The translations under genes were made by a program, and so were the position numbers. A stretch of 49,161 bases of DNA from Saccoglossus kowalevskii. Its lineage: Eukaryota > Hemichordata > Enteropneusta > Harrimaniidae. A model generated the notes under the pieces. That model was not told where the DNA came from, made no database searches, and saw only the letters and a list, made by a program, of their open reading frames with translations. Below are positions 13,801 through 22,329 of this stretch, piece by piece. Location of the stretch: the NCBI RefSeq assembly GCF_000003605.2, contig NW_003130355.1:797886-847046 (forward strand), written 5' to 3'. Each line of letters begins with the position of its first letter. The first letter of the stretch is position 1.

Positions 13801-16800
13801 CCACCCGCCCATGGTATTTTATGAAGAATTACCCATGAATTTGAAAGCCCACTAGAAATAATGTTTCAGTGCCAGCTTCCTTGGTTTTCCTTCTTGTTTC
13901 CATTTTCTTGGGAAAATGTGGTAATCAAGTGTTTGCTTAACCTCTACCCTAATGATCCACACAGGAAAACGGCAATTAACACGTTAAACTCAGGATAATT
14001 TGTGGAACTGCAAACTACAACTTGGCAAGCTTTGCCGCCATTACAAACTCAAAAGTGGTCATGTAACCACTAACAAAAGAACATCTAGAGTACTAAATAT
14101 AGTTATCACAGAAAAGCTCTGTATTTATTGACACAAATTGAGTAAAATCAGATTGATATGCAAATCAGTATAACATGAGTAAACCTTACCCGTGCATTAG
14201 ATTTTTGATGGACTTCATTAGCGAGTAATTTCAGCGGCCCACAATACACTCCACTCTTAGCAGTATAAAATCTTTCCAATGCTTGGTAAGTTTTGCCACT
14301 ATTTGTCGGCCCAGCATGGAATATTATTTTTCGTTTCATGGCTCTTGCTTCTTGATACCTGTGTGGAAACAAACATACTGGTAACACAATGCATAAAGTG
14401 AAATCGACTTGAACCAACTTATAATCCCTTGTTGGATTATCAAGCATATCGTAAGTTGATTAATGTGAAGCTAGTCTTGTCACAACAAATCATAAACACC
14501 AAGTTCAAATCGATGATATTATGCTGAGGGCAATAAAATTATGTATATAATTCTATGTAAAATAATTCTGAATGTCACTGTGGCACCCAGTTTAAGCAAT
14601 TACTTTGCAAAATAAAACAAATTACAAATTCTACTACAAATTCTTGATATTTTGTTGAGTATAAAGTTTGCATTAAAAAAAGTGACAACAAGATCGTTCT
14701 GTGAAGACCAAAATTACATAATCCACAACAGTGGGTCATTTTGAAACAAATCACAAAACAATACATCAGTATGAATGAAATTGATCCAGACATGTCTAAG
14801 AAATGACAATGGATAGATGCATACATGCACAGACGATTGATAGATGGACGGAACACAAGACATAAAATAAATCTTTTTCGAAATCCACCAGAAGACTTAA
14901 AATAAAAAACAATCTGGGGTAACCAACTTGTTTTCATGGAAAAAATGACTTTGTAATTTCCCCATTGTGTTAAACCCAACTTGGGCAAAAAGGTCAAAAT
15001 GCTTAAAGGACGGTGGTTAATTCGCCGCGTCCTGGTACTCATAGCGTTGTACACAATTACTCAGCAAAGTTTCAAAAAATTTCTGTCCTAAAGAGTGTTA
15101 GCCTTAAGCATCCTAAAAGCTAAAATTACTGTCGTTCATACTTACAAATTGGCAGGTGTGGTAAGATCACTAATTTTTTTCAAGTCATCCATACAGTCCA
15201 ACATCGGAAAGACTTGTTTTGCATGCCTCATATAGTAAGGAAAAATATCATCTATGTGTCCCGAATCGGAGAGAATATCGCTCAATATAATATGTAAATC
15301 AGCAGGCAAATGTTCCGACTCGATAACGTAGCGTCTAAAGCTGATAAAAGCCTGGTGAAACAAATGAGCTGTAAGAAACAGACGATGAAAATAGAAATGT
15401 AGATTTCCATAACAACAGTGATATGCAGTTTTAAATGGCCAAGAACAGAATGTTACCAACCAAGCTACTACAGGGTAGTACAGTAAAATGACTAATTTTC
15501 ACTGGTTTTAAATTTCACTGATTTAGTATTTCAGGCAAATTTCAGATATTTTATCATTTAGATAGTGTGTTCTATGCTCAATTTGACATATTCACTGGGT
15601 TTTAATTTAGCGCATTTTCCAGTCAACGAAATTAAATTAAAACCCAGTGAATAATTAACCCTTTTACAGTTATTTGCATACTTGAACAAGCATCATTTTG
15701 TGAATGCACAAACATCAAGGCTCACAAGACATTACCTCAATCTCACTGAAATGTTTATAATAATCATAACTTACCATCTAGACCCTGTTCAACACCAAGC
15801 ATTCTCATTTCTCTTTTTGTATAAAACTTATTTAAAATCTGTAAAACATCATCTGAAAATCAAAATAAAATATTATATAAAAATATTGGACACTTGACAA
15901 ATTTTAATGGAATGTGTTGTGCAAATGAGTCAACAAATAGCAGCAGGATACTTCAATAGATTTGTACGATTAGAATATTCATAAATATGGTCAACTAATT
16001 ACCAATAAATATTTAATTAAAGATTGTACAAGAATAACATAATTTACATCAGAAGGAACTTTTTCATGGTAACTTGAGATGAATTAAATTTCATGGGTCA
16101 GAACTATGCATTACAATGTGTAACTCATTGTAAATGTTAATGACACAGTCCTCGTCCAAAATGTTGTGATCTGACATATCAATTTGATACTGATGAAGTC
16201 ATTGAGATTAGATTGAAACCATTTATAGGAGATGGATTTGTAAAAAATTATGATTTAGTGCTTTTACACAAGAATTGGACAGTCATATTGAATCAAATTA
16301 CAAAAATAATGTACCTGTTTATGTATCTATTGGTATACTGTCTCTGTACAAAATTTAAACAGAAATGTTCATTGCATTCATGGGAAAGTAGGCATGGGTA
16401 TCATGAAAAACATTATCATGAATCATTATCATGAAAAATGGCCACCAGTCAGCCATATTAGTTTGAATCACAGAAAAAATATGACATGCAACTATAACCC
16501 AATATGTATAATCATCATACCAACTTTGATCCAAATTGGCCAAGTAATCTCTGAGAAACAGCCTCGGACATGTAAAAATGACAATTTAGCGCTTTTACAT
16601 GAAAATTGGGCGTCGGCCAGCCATATTGAATTGAATCACAAAAATCATGTTGGTGCAGATAAATCTTTTGGTATACTATTTTTGTACAAAATTTAAACAG
16701 AAACGTTCATTGCATTCAAGATAAAGTAGCATGGGTACCATGAAAAACAAGATGGCCAAATCACGAAAAAAAAAATGATGTGCACCTACAACCCAATATG

Positions 16801-17952
16801 TATGATCATCATACCAACTTTGATCCAAATCAGCCCAGTCATCTCTGCGAAACTGCTACAGACACATTTAGGTATCAGAAATAGCAAATTTTACATCCTA
16901 AATGGCTGCCAGTAACTTGACGCGCATATGTAAGACATTGTGTATTATCTTCATGTAAAGTTTGAATGAAATCTGTCAATGGGTGTTCGAATATAGCTCT
17001 GGACGTACGTACGAATGGACGGAACAAACCCAAATTAATAGTCCCCGTTTTCAGACTTTGTCCGAGCGGGGACTGATAACTCATTGTAATGTTTTCAATT
17101 ATGCAAAATGTATTATCACATTTTGGTATTTTTCATTCAGTTTATTTAGTTTGATTTTTTAATAAAAATTGTATAAAGTTTATTTTATACCACAATCAAT
17201 CTTTTGATGGTGGTTGTGATGGCAACATTTCATAAAAGTTGCTGTGACCTGTTGTCGATGCTGTGTCGATAGACCCTGAGGATGGGACCCCTGTATAATT
17301 GAAACAGATTTCATCAATTTACAGAATTCACAAACAAATTGTGAAAAAAAAAACAAGCAAAAATTTTAATTGGTTAACAATGTTATATTACATGTGAAAT
17401 TATTATTGATTACTAGTAGTCAGCCATATATTGATACATGTATACATGTAACATGTAAATTTCTTTCTTTCTTCCTTTCTTGGATGGGGATAGGTCATGT
17501 TCTGTGGTAGCTATGGAATCATAGCCCCCTGAGGGCCGTTTATGGTCGTCGGTATCTGGCTGGTAAGACGTCCAAGTAATAAAGAAAAAGGTAAAACAGT
17601 TGTCAGTCGCAAGATAGAGCTACGGATCCGCAGCTAGTTCTGTGGCTAACAACTTGGAGTTGGGTAGGGGCTCACCTTTCTTTTCTTTGAGGTCAACCGA
17701 CGTGAGTTCCGCACCAATATCGATATCGTCTGGGTTAGTTGTTAGTTTAACAGGAACTGGAACAAAGAGGGTTGACACATTGCCAGAATCGTCAGAAAAT
17801 CGACAATTTGATGTGACGTGCAAACTTCTCCTATTGCCAAAATGTATGTGATTCAGGGCACGGGCACCGGTTTGCAAGCATGTGGCGATTTGCAATCGCC
17901 GCAGACCAATGTTTGCACATTTTATAGTGATCCTTGCCGGTGAAAGACTCAT
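1628..17952 (-). CDS. SUPV3L1: ATP-dependent RNA helicase SUPV3L1/SUV3, mitochondrial (whole gene, CDS span)
   Basis: SUV3 is a DExH-box helicase of the mitochondrial matrix. With PNPase it forms the degradosome that removes aberrant mitochondrial RNAs. Coding pieces (high to low): 17676-17952, 15775-15852, 15146-15368, 14190-14358, [missing], 9962-10039, 8532-8675, 7713-7841, 6962-7055, 6201-6501, 5053-5229, 4424-4572, 3968-4182, 1628-1854. All visible junctions are GT-AG and phases join without a break. Motifs seen: Walker A GPTNSGKT (about residues 209-216), motif [17 protein letters not shown] (motif V) and QIAGRAGR (motif VI). The Arg-rich N-terminus with almost no acidic residues fits a mitochondrial presequence. 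With a ~115-bp missing exon the protein would be 791 aa, against 786 in human from memory. The start is the first ATG after an in-frame TAG 12 bases upstream. Confidence 0.95.
2301..2330 (+). repeat. Solo 5' terminus of the CCCCGTT Pearl-like family
   Basis: CACAGTCCCCGTTA matches the 5' end of the element at 10257. No matching 3' hairpin or cores follow. Probably a truncated copy. Confidence 0.35.
3377..3663. mobile_element. TTAA-flanked MITE (AGGGCAGT family), copy A
   Basis: It starts TTAAAGGGCAGTAGTCGTCG. Its inner region is the reverse complement of the element at 38645-38902; shared segments include AACATTGTTT and ACTTGCACT, and the inner terminal repeat GCGCATGTGTGA. The right end is lost after CACATGCGC. 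It lies in SUPV3L1 intron 13 and is more CpG-rich than its surroundings. Confidence 0.6.
3968..4182 (-). CDS. SUPV3L1: SUPV3L1 coding exon 13
   Basis: 215 bp, entry phase 2, exit phase 1. Peptide [35 protein letters not shown], ending KKLSEG. It matches human [20 protein letters not shown]. The donor is GAAG|GTATTT. Confidence 0.92.
4424..4572 (-). CDS. SUPV3L1: SUPV3L1 coding exon 12
   Basis: 149 bp, entry phase 0, exit phase 2. Peptide [49 protein letters not shown]. It aligns to the human [20 protein letters not shown] segment. Confidence 0.94.
5053..5229 (-). CDS. SUPV3L1: SUPV3L1 coding exon 11
   Basis: 177 bp (59 codons), phases 0/0. Peptide [59 protein letters not shown]. It corresponds to the helical C-terminal region of SUV3. 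Confidence 0.93.
5693..5904. mobile_element. Palindromic MITE, TACTGTAAAATACTTTATTT family, copy 1
   Basis: A ~24-bp terminal inverted repeat (TACTGTAAAATACTTTATTT... / ...AAATAAAGTATTTTACAGTA) bounds 212 bp. Flanking TA dinucleotides fit a Tc1/mariner-type target site. Three more copies occur in the window. Confidence 0.75.
6201..6501 (-). CDS. SUPV3L1: SUPV3L1 coding exon 10 (motif VI)
   Basis: 301 bp, entry phase 2, exit phase 0. Peptide [63 protein letters not shown]. The QIAGRAGR motif supplies the arginine fingers of SF2 helicases. Confidence 0.95.
6595..6840. repeat. Degenerate GACA/CAGT simple-sequence cluster
   Basis: Repeated GACAGACAGACA, CAGACAGACAG and CAGTCAGACAGTCAGTC tracts, interrupted, in SUPV3L1 intron 9. 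It resembles the simple-sequence arms of the Pearl-like elements, but no terminal hairpin was found next to it. Confidence 0.4.
6962..7055 (-). CDS. SUPV3L1: SUPV3L1 coding exon 9 (motif V)
   Basis: 94 bp, entry phase 1, exit phase 2. Peptide [19 protein letters not shown] then [11 protein letters not shown]. Donor AATTT|GTGAGT. This is helicase motif V of the second RecA-like domain. Confidence 0.93.
7713..7841 (-). CDS. SUPV3L1: SUPV3L1 coding exon 8 (start of second RecA domain)
   Basis: 129 bp, phases 1/1. Peptide [44 protein letters not shown]. It matches the human [24 protein letters not shown] region and motif IV. Confidence 0.93.
8532..8675 (-). CDS. SUPV3L1: SUPV3L1 coding exon 7
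   Basis: 144 bp, phases 1/1. Peptide [19 protein letters not shown] then [20 protein letters not shown] and PLTILDEAL matches the human CAEEVHLCGEPAAIDLV and RDYKRLTPISVLDHAL segments. Confidence 0.93.
9063..9756 (-). mobile_element. Pearl/HINE-like element, GCGGAGCT family, with four ~156-bp tandem cores
   Basis: Read on the minus strand: a 5' terminus AGCTCCGCTGTTAGC, four tandem copies of a ~156-bp core (each with GAATATTTTTGTCATTTTT and ACCTCTCTCAGATTTGTTCA on the plus strand), a GGAC/GACAGACA-like tract, then a perfect hairpin AGCTCCGCT/AGCGGAGCT (plus 9065-9095) followed by CTAA. The architecture fits non-autonomous Helitron-like elements. It lies in SUPV3L1 intron 6. Confidence 0.65.
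9962..10039 (-). CDS. SUPV3L1: SUPV3L1 coding exon 6 (DEIQ, motif II)
   Basis: 78 bp. Peptide [19 protein letters not shown] then AWTRALLG. The exon enters at phase 1 with AT; a preceding T would make the Tyr of the human TTPYEVAVIDE context. It carries the catalytic DEIQ motif. Donor TTGG|GTAAAT. Confidence 0.93.
10257..10648 (+). mobile_element. Pearl/HINE-like element, CCCCGTT family, complete short copy
   Basis: It begins TCCCCGTTAG after an A, carries one or two diverged core units (GCCATTTTGAA motifs), and ends in a hairpin at 10612-10646 (AGTCCCCGTT ... AACGGGGACT, with inner TTCGGAC/GTCCGAA pairing) closing with CTAA at 10645-10648. No coding capacity. Confidence 0.65.
10772..10975 (+). 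pseudogene. Non-LTR retrotransposon (LINE) reverse-transcriptase fragment
   Basis: The conceptual frame reads [20 protein letters not shown], a TGA at 10835-10837, then [20 protein letters not shown] and [12 protein letters not shown]. This matches the RT entry region of LINE ORF2 proteins (pattern GxLPxxM...PLxKNK...[13 protein letters not shown]). The in-frame stop and a likely frameshift before a DFQ segment show it is dead. It lies in the SUPV3L1 intron next to the missing exon. Confidence 0.75.
11115..12131 (+). mobile_element. Pearl/HINE-like element with ~150-bp tandem cores (left of gap)
   Basis: Repeated cores contain CACAAAAATGGCCGCCATT (near 11605, 11755 and 11905, period ~150), AACAAAATCCATCTGTAAAC and GATGTGCATCAAGGTCC. 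After the cores come a GGACGCACGGACGGATAGAC / ACACACGCACGC tract and a hairpin at 12092-12129 ending ACTAA. The 5' terminus was not found. Confidence 0.6.
12157..13147. other. Assembly gap (991 N)
   Basis: An unbroken run of N, flanked on both sides by copies of the same ~150-bp repeat. It was probably left because the tandem cores could not be assembled. It very likely hides SUPV3L1 exon 5. Open frames crossing it are artefacts. Confidence 0.98.
13148..13742 (+). mobile_element. Pearl/HINE-like element, right of gap
   Basis: The same cores as at 11115-12131, then a GGACACACGCACGGATAC tract and a hairpin at 13706-13740 (AGTTCCCGTTTTCAGACTGC ... CTGAACGGGGATT). The terminal CTAA is changed to TTAA. 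It may be a second element or a duplication of the first one. Confidence 0.6.
14190..14358 (-). CDS. SUPV3L1: SUPV3L1 coding exon 4 (Walker A)
   Basis: 169 bp. Peptide [20 protein letters not shown] continues [29 protein letters not shown] and HQKSNAR. It holds the nucleotide-binding P-loop (GPTNSGKT). Exit phase 0 at CACGG|GTAAGG. Confidence 0.95.
14700..14870 (+). repeat. Diverged Pearl-like core and simple-sequence arm
   Basis: GGGTCATTTTGAAACAAATC, then GATCCAGACATGTCTAAGAA and ATGGATAGATGCATACATGC resemble the last core and GGAC-rich arm of the CCCCGTT family. No terminal hairpin remains. Confidence 0.4.
15146..15368 (-). CDS. SUPV3L1: SUPV3L1 coding exon 3
   Basis: 223 bp. Peptide begins [14 protein letters not shown], contains [18 protein letters not shown] and ends [10 protein letters not shown]. 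This is the N-terminal domain of SUV3. Acceptor TTCTTACAG; donor AATTT|GTAAGT, exit phase 2. Confidence 0.92.
15590..15652. repeat. Inverted-repeat hairpin (ATTCACTGGGTTTTAATTTA)
   Basis: The 20-bp left arm ATTCACTGGGTTTTAATTTA faces an almost exact inverted copy ending AAAACCCAGTGAAT, with a ~23-bp spacer. Related single arms appear near 4979 (TTATTGGGTTTTAATTTAGA) and 38926 (TTCACTGGGTTTTTAATTCA). Probably the core of a small palindromic transposon. Confidence 0.55.
15775..15852 (-). CDS. SUPV3L1: SUPV3L1 coding exon 2
   Basis: 78 bp, entry phase 1, exit phase 1 (GATG|GTAAGT). Peptide [19 protein letters not shown] then GVEQGLD matches the human EVKKVLDKFYKRKEIQKLG segment. It is too short to show as a long open frame, but joins perfectly to exons 1 and 3. 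Confidence 0.9.
16149..17076 (+). mobile_element. Pearl/HINE-like element with two ~331-bp core units
   Basis: 5' terminus CACAGTCCTCGTCC at 16144, then two ~331-bp direct repeats (GCTTTTACA at 16260 and 16591; ACAAAATTTAAACAGAAA in each), a GGACGTACGTACGAATGGAC tract, and a hairpin at 17040-17074 (AGTCCCCGTTTTCAGAC / CCGAGCGGGGACT) ending CTGA. The CTGA end obeys the CTRR rule of Helitron 3' ends. It lies in SUPV3L1 intron 1. Confidence 0.6.
17179..17290 (-). CDS. Candidate alternative 3'-terminal exon inside SUPV3L1 intron 1
   Basis: On the minus strand an acceptor ATTATACAG precedes a 95-bp coding stretch (17290-17196), frame [18 protein letters not shown] then [12 protein letters not shown] and TGA. 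A minus-strand AATAAA lies at 17184-17179, only 12 bases after the stop. Entry phase is 1, exactly what SUPV3L1 exon 1 offers, so splicing would append about 30 residues to the presequence exon. It could equally be the last exon of a separate minus-strand gene whose other exons I cannot see. The composition (S/T/P/G, no stops, compact poly(A) signal) looks like a real last exon; the family is not recognised. Confidence 0.5.
17460..17675. other. SUPV3L1 intron 1, exon-proximal part
   Basis: A CT-rich stretch (TTTCTTTCTTCCTTTCTTGG) and no coding signal in either strand. The open frame of exon 1 runs on past its donor into this part until a stop near 17620, which is incidental. Confidence 0.4.
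17676..17952 (-). CDS. SUPV3L1: SUPV3L1 coding exon 1
   Basis: ATG at 17952-17950; peptide starts [20 protein letters not shown] and ends [13 protein letters not shown]. It contains the transit peptide and the [10 protein letters not shown] segment that matches TSLFVPLTVK of the human protein. The donor is AAAG|GTGAGC, exit phase 1. A TTG three codons upstream is open but is not a credible start. Confidence 0.9.
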
Positions 17953-18310
17953 GGTTATCAAGTTCTACTTGATTTCCAAATATAGTACTGCTGTCTTAAA
18001 ATCCGTGAATTAAAGTTTCAACTTTCACATTACATGTGCAAGCTCGTCATGATTTCCGCCATTTTGTTTTAGGACGCCACCGATAAGTATTATGTAAATT
18101 CTTTTGTTTATTTTAAACAGCGCCTCATTTGTATTCTCGCGTGAATTTGTGAGATATTCACTTGCAGTCTTCGCAAGATGGCGGTGATTCAAAATTACGG
18201 TTGTATTTATGTTGATGCGATGGCAGCGTAAAAAAAATTCCGTCTGGAAGGTCCTTACTACTGAGAAAAAAATGGGGAGAGGGATTCTTTGATATATATA
18301 TGTAAGTATC
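17953..18310. promoter_or_regulatory. Candidate divergent SUPV3L1 promoter with YY1-like sites
   Basis: Minus-strand CAAAATGGCGGAAATC (18066-18051) is a near-consensus YY1 site about 100 bp upstream of the SUPV3L1 ATG. A second site, AAGATGGCGGTG, lies on the plus strand at 18175-18186. YY1 sites of this kind usually sit just downstream of the start site in the sense direction, so the pair suggests two divergent start sites between about 18066 and 18175. A good donor (GTAAGTATC) at 18302 could end a non-coding plus-strand first exon. No TATA box was needed to make the call; start sites are not shown. Confidence 0.5.
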
Positions 18311-20944
18311 ATTTTCTTTATTTTGTAAGGCGCTGCAGCTATAATTAACTGCTTTATTCCTTGATAATTGTCAGCTTAAATTCGTCATGTCAGATCATGA
18401 CTCCGTCGCCCGTAATTTTAATTTATCCAATGTCAAAAAGCGAAGAAAATGAAATCGCGTATTTAAAAAAAAAAATTAAATTCACGGTAGAAGCACTTTT
18501 GATTTATTTTATATTGTGATCATGTAGAAACTCACTGTCTGCCTAAATATAGCAAAGTTGGCTACCCTATAACCGACACTTCGACTGAAGGCGTACGGTT
18601 TACACCGATACCATGGGACGTGTTCTAGCGAGCCTCGAGCCGAAGACTCAGCGTGTACTATGTCAGCATGATAATCGCATGACAGACTCGGGGTTTTCCG
18701 TTATATCTCTTAGTATCTTTTTTTATGCGTCGCTATTTCATGCCGTCCCCGTTACGCGTTGTAGACATGTGTTGTTTACCAAATTCGCGTTTCAGTTTAT
18801 TTTGGAACCGTAAATACCATTAAAATAATTTGACCTACATTTTGTTTCCGCTTCACTCTCCGTCTCTTCAAATATGCAATCAACATTTCTTTCGATGTAT
18901 TGGAATTATATTCATATTCATTATTTATTGCTGTATAAATTGTTATATATATATATATTGTCATCAACATCATTAACATATTCTGTATTGAAGTTAATGT
19001 TTATTTCATACTAGTTCCTCACAATATTTTCAATTGTCGACAGTATGTATTTATAATTTTTCAAAAGAATTGTCTCCGAGCATTGTTTCCTCCTTGTCTG
19101 CATACTAATTTATTTGAATGAATCATGTTAATATCCTAGCCTTCACCCAACCCATCGAGATACTAACCAGATTTTCTCCGTCTTTTCCCACATGCTGCTC
19201 AGAAAAAGGCTCCTCTTTCTTTTTGTGTGACATTACATTATTTGTAATGTGTCTCGCTTCAGTCATGGCTAAACAGGTAGAATTTTTTTTCTTAGTTGCA
19301 TGTCAGCATGTTACTTAATTTTTCCATGTACTAGTAAGTGTCATTTTCACACTAACATGTGTGCCTACAAAATCCCATCACTCGGTTTAAAGTATTATCG
19401 CTAGGGTTATGGTTTTTCTAGTAAATCAAACCTTCTTGCTTCCACAGCTGAGTCGGGATGGCAAAAGGCTCGACTTGAATAAATGTGTGATTGTATGTTT
19501 TATTGTGCTTGTAGAAGTAAATACATAATGCATACTTAAATTCTGAATGCTGAAAAATTTCTTATTTTTGTTAGCTTGATAATTAACAGACGGTGCTCAA
19601 AATAAAAATAAAAAATCCCCACAACTTGATTATCACCTTGAACTAGATATAGTCACAACTAGATTATCACCTTGAAATTAAAGTGCCTATATTTGTGATT
19701 TCTAGGGGATTGTTTTATTCACACATATACCAGTATCTTTGTTTTGTTGTTTTTCACACTGTTTGTGAATAGTGTGATTTAACCGTCAAACTTTGACGTG
19801 ATTCAGCAAGTATGTGACATGTCATAACACGATTTGCCTGTAAACGGCACTCGTCACCTTGTCCGTGAGATAAACCCCCACAATATCAAAGATTTATCCC
19901 TCAGTTTTAAGTGTCGCAAAAAAAGTAATTTGTCTTTGGGAGAAATACCAAAATGAGTGAATATACGAGTACCTGTAATTTAACGTTTAAATTTGTTGTG
20001 CAGTGTTTCACTAAAACGCTTAACAAGTTTCTCTCAATAGTATTTATTCATAACCCACTAATCATTATGTCAACACCACTTTGAAGTAGAGATAAAACCG
20101 TTCTACGTAAATACCAGAGATTATTATACGAATAGTAGGTCTTCCCGACACCAATCAGTGCAGTGCTGTGTAGTTCTTACATGTAGAACAGTAACAAAAG
20201 AAATCTGCATAACAATGACATTAGCATAATAATATCGCATACTTGGGGAAACCTGTACCCGTGGTTCATTCTTTGACAATTTGTAGAACTATACGCATAC
20301 CGTTTTAAATTCCTCTGACTCCCAACTGTTGACTAACCCCGGTCATAATATATAACTCACAGGTCAAAGGTATGTTTGCTTATCCCATTTGTGTATGTTT
20401 TATGTATTTATTTAAATTACAAGTACTGTATTTGATTTATTTATTGAGTTATTATACTGGTACATTTGTATATCACTCTCTTTTATTGAAAGTACTGGGG
20501 TAGCTACTCACATGTTTCTGATCTTATATTAAATATGGTATACCTATTTTTAAATTCACATAAAAGTACATTTATGGATTATGAAGTTTTTTTAATCTTC
20601 TTAATTAATCTCATTTGAATAAAGGAATAGATCTTGCAAATATCTAACTAAATTGTAATCTAGGCTCGTATGTAATGTGTGAAGCCAAAATTTACAATCG
20701 TTATTTTTTCAAATACCAACTTTTGCATTTACTCTTGCTTTGATTGACTATTGAATGCGGTCATGTCTGAGTAGTAAACAATATAACAACGTGTAAACCA
20801 ATACTAGGGCGATAGAGTACGTAGTTTATTCCAATTTATTCAAGTTGTCGACTACGCGTACTGACACACATTTTTCCTTCCAGTTACACATTGTCTGTGA
20901 TTCATTCTGATTTTCGTTTTGTAAATGTACGCTTAGCAAAGTAT
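18311..20944. other. Gene-poor interval
   Basis: No supported coding exon. A locally CpG-rich patch at about 18560-18790 contains a 66-codon plus-strand frame starting at 18613, without homology I can recognise. The rest is AT-rich. It may be the first intron of ALMS1 or intergenic. Confidence 0.4.
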
Positions 20945-21126
20945 TACACTGTAACCTCAATATAATGAACACCTTTATAATGAATTTCCTGATATAATGA
21001 ACACATAGCATGTCTCCCACTCACAACAAACCCAATGTATTATGAGCTTCATTATAGTGAACATTTCACTATAACAAACTAATTGTATGTCCCCCAAAGA
21101 GTTCGTTATAACGAGGCTACAGTGTA
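20945..21126. mobile_element. Mariner/Tigger-type MITE with TA target site
   Basis: TA-CACTGTAACCTCAATATAATG at the left and GTTCGTTATAACGAGGCTAC AGTG-TA at the right form a ~24-bp terminal inverted repeat (CACTGTARCCTC...ATAAYGAAC). Internal ATAATGAACAC copies repeat the inner repeat sequence. Structure is directly visible; family placement is from TIR style. Confidence 0.65.
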
Positions 21127-22125
21127 TACTACTAATCACTTGTCAAAGTACGTCAAGCCCCATGTTCAGGTCACATACACATATTGTTTTGAGGAAATGC
21201 TCGATGGGTGTAACATATTTCATGTTGCAGGTTTATTCACTATTAATATTTAATATAATTAATATTTTAATTTATATTATGCATTTAACGAAATAAGAGA
21301 AACTGAAACCTGGCTAATAATTAATCTCTCTACAGTATCTCTCTGCTTTGGGTTAATAATTCTCTCAAGCTTTAAATGTAAGGAACGACTGAAATTATTT
21401 TGTCTATGTGTACTGGGAAGGTGGGATGGGGTATCGGTGTCAGATGATGGTCAGGTATACATACAAAAGTCAGTTTATTTTGATCGAGTTTTTGGTGTAC
21501 ATCAATATAAGTACTAATACATGTACATACCTCATATTCATAAAACATTACAGAACAGAGTGTTGACACCTATGATTATAGTTTTCAATTTGAAGCCCAT
21601 TACTGGTGGTATATGTACCAGCAAATTCTAGGTCACTGTTTGTGTATAGATAGTAGGCAGCAAGGTTTAAGTACATGTTGTGGCTGGCATATTTGGTGAA
21701 TATGCCTATGTCATTCATGCGTGGTGTGTTTATATACCTTCATTCAGTGACAATTGTGCAGTCAACCTTCACCAATGTTAGTGAATGACTTTAGGAATGC
21801 ATTCTAACATAACTGCATTCTGACAGTTATTAAAGTTCATTTACATGTATAAACATACCGGTAGATGTAATATTATTATGCTTATGCAAAATACAGAGAT
21901 ACTGCTTAGATATATCTGTGATCAAAATAAGTCTTATTTTAAAGATCCAGTGAACAACAAAATAAAATTATTGTTTTTTATGCGCTTCTTTTAGAGATGT
22001 GCTTCTAATAAGGCAAATATGGTTTTAACCAAAGATTCATGTGGGACAGGATTAATATACTTGGAAAATGTATCCACTTCATGTACTCAGACCTTCATAC
22101 ATGTGAGATTTAAAATTTGGAATTA

Positions 22126-22329
22126 TTAACATTTTTACCACCAGACTTTCTCACCCAAATTTGATATATTTTTTTTTATATATTCTTCAGTTTTTCTAGA
22201 AATGAACTCGAATTTTGAGTAAATTTTCAGTTATTTGTGTCCCAATTTTCTGAAGGAAAGTGCAGACTATAAACAAGGCTATGTTTTGAATTTGGGATTA
22301 AATTAGGGAACTGGTCAGGAAAAGGTTGA
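22126..22329. mobile_element. TTAA-flanked MITE (TTAACCTTTTCACCACCAG family), copy 1
   Basis: It starts TTAACATTTTTACCACCAGA and ends CTGGTCAGGAAAAGGTTGAA. The interior (CCCAAATTTGAT, CTGAAGGAAAGTGCAGACTA) matches copy 2 at 23969. Its right end is the start of a tandem array. Confidence 0.65.

Noticed and set aside
18716-18726. NF-kB-like or other single short motifs in the CpG patch near 18690-18700
   Set aside because: A 10-bp match is expected by chance at this scale and has no supporting context.
18613-18813. 66-codon plus-strand frame in a CpG patch as ALMS1 exon 1
   Set aside because: No suitable donor in the right phase and no resemblance to the ALMS1 N-terminus.
21236-21290. AT-only stretch as a possible origin or matrix-attachment site
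   Set aside because: Plain AT-rich sequence like much of the interval; no specific signal.
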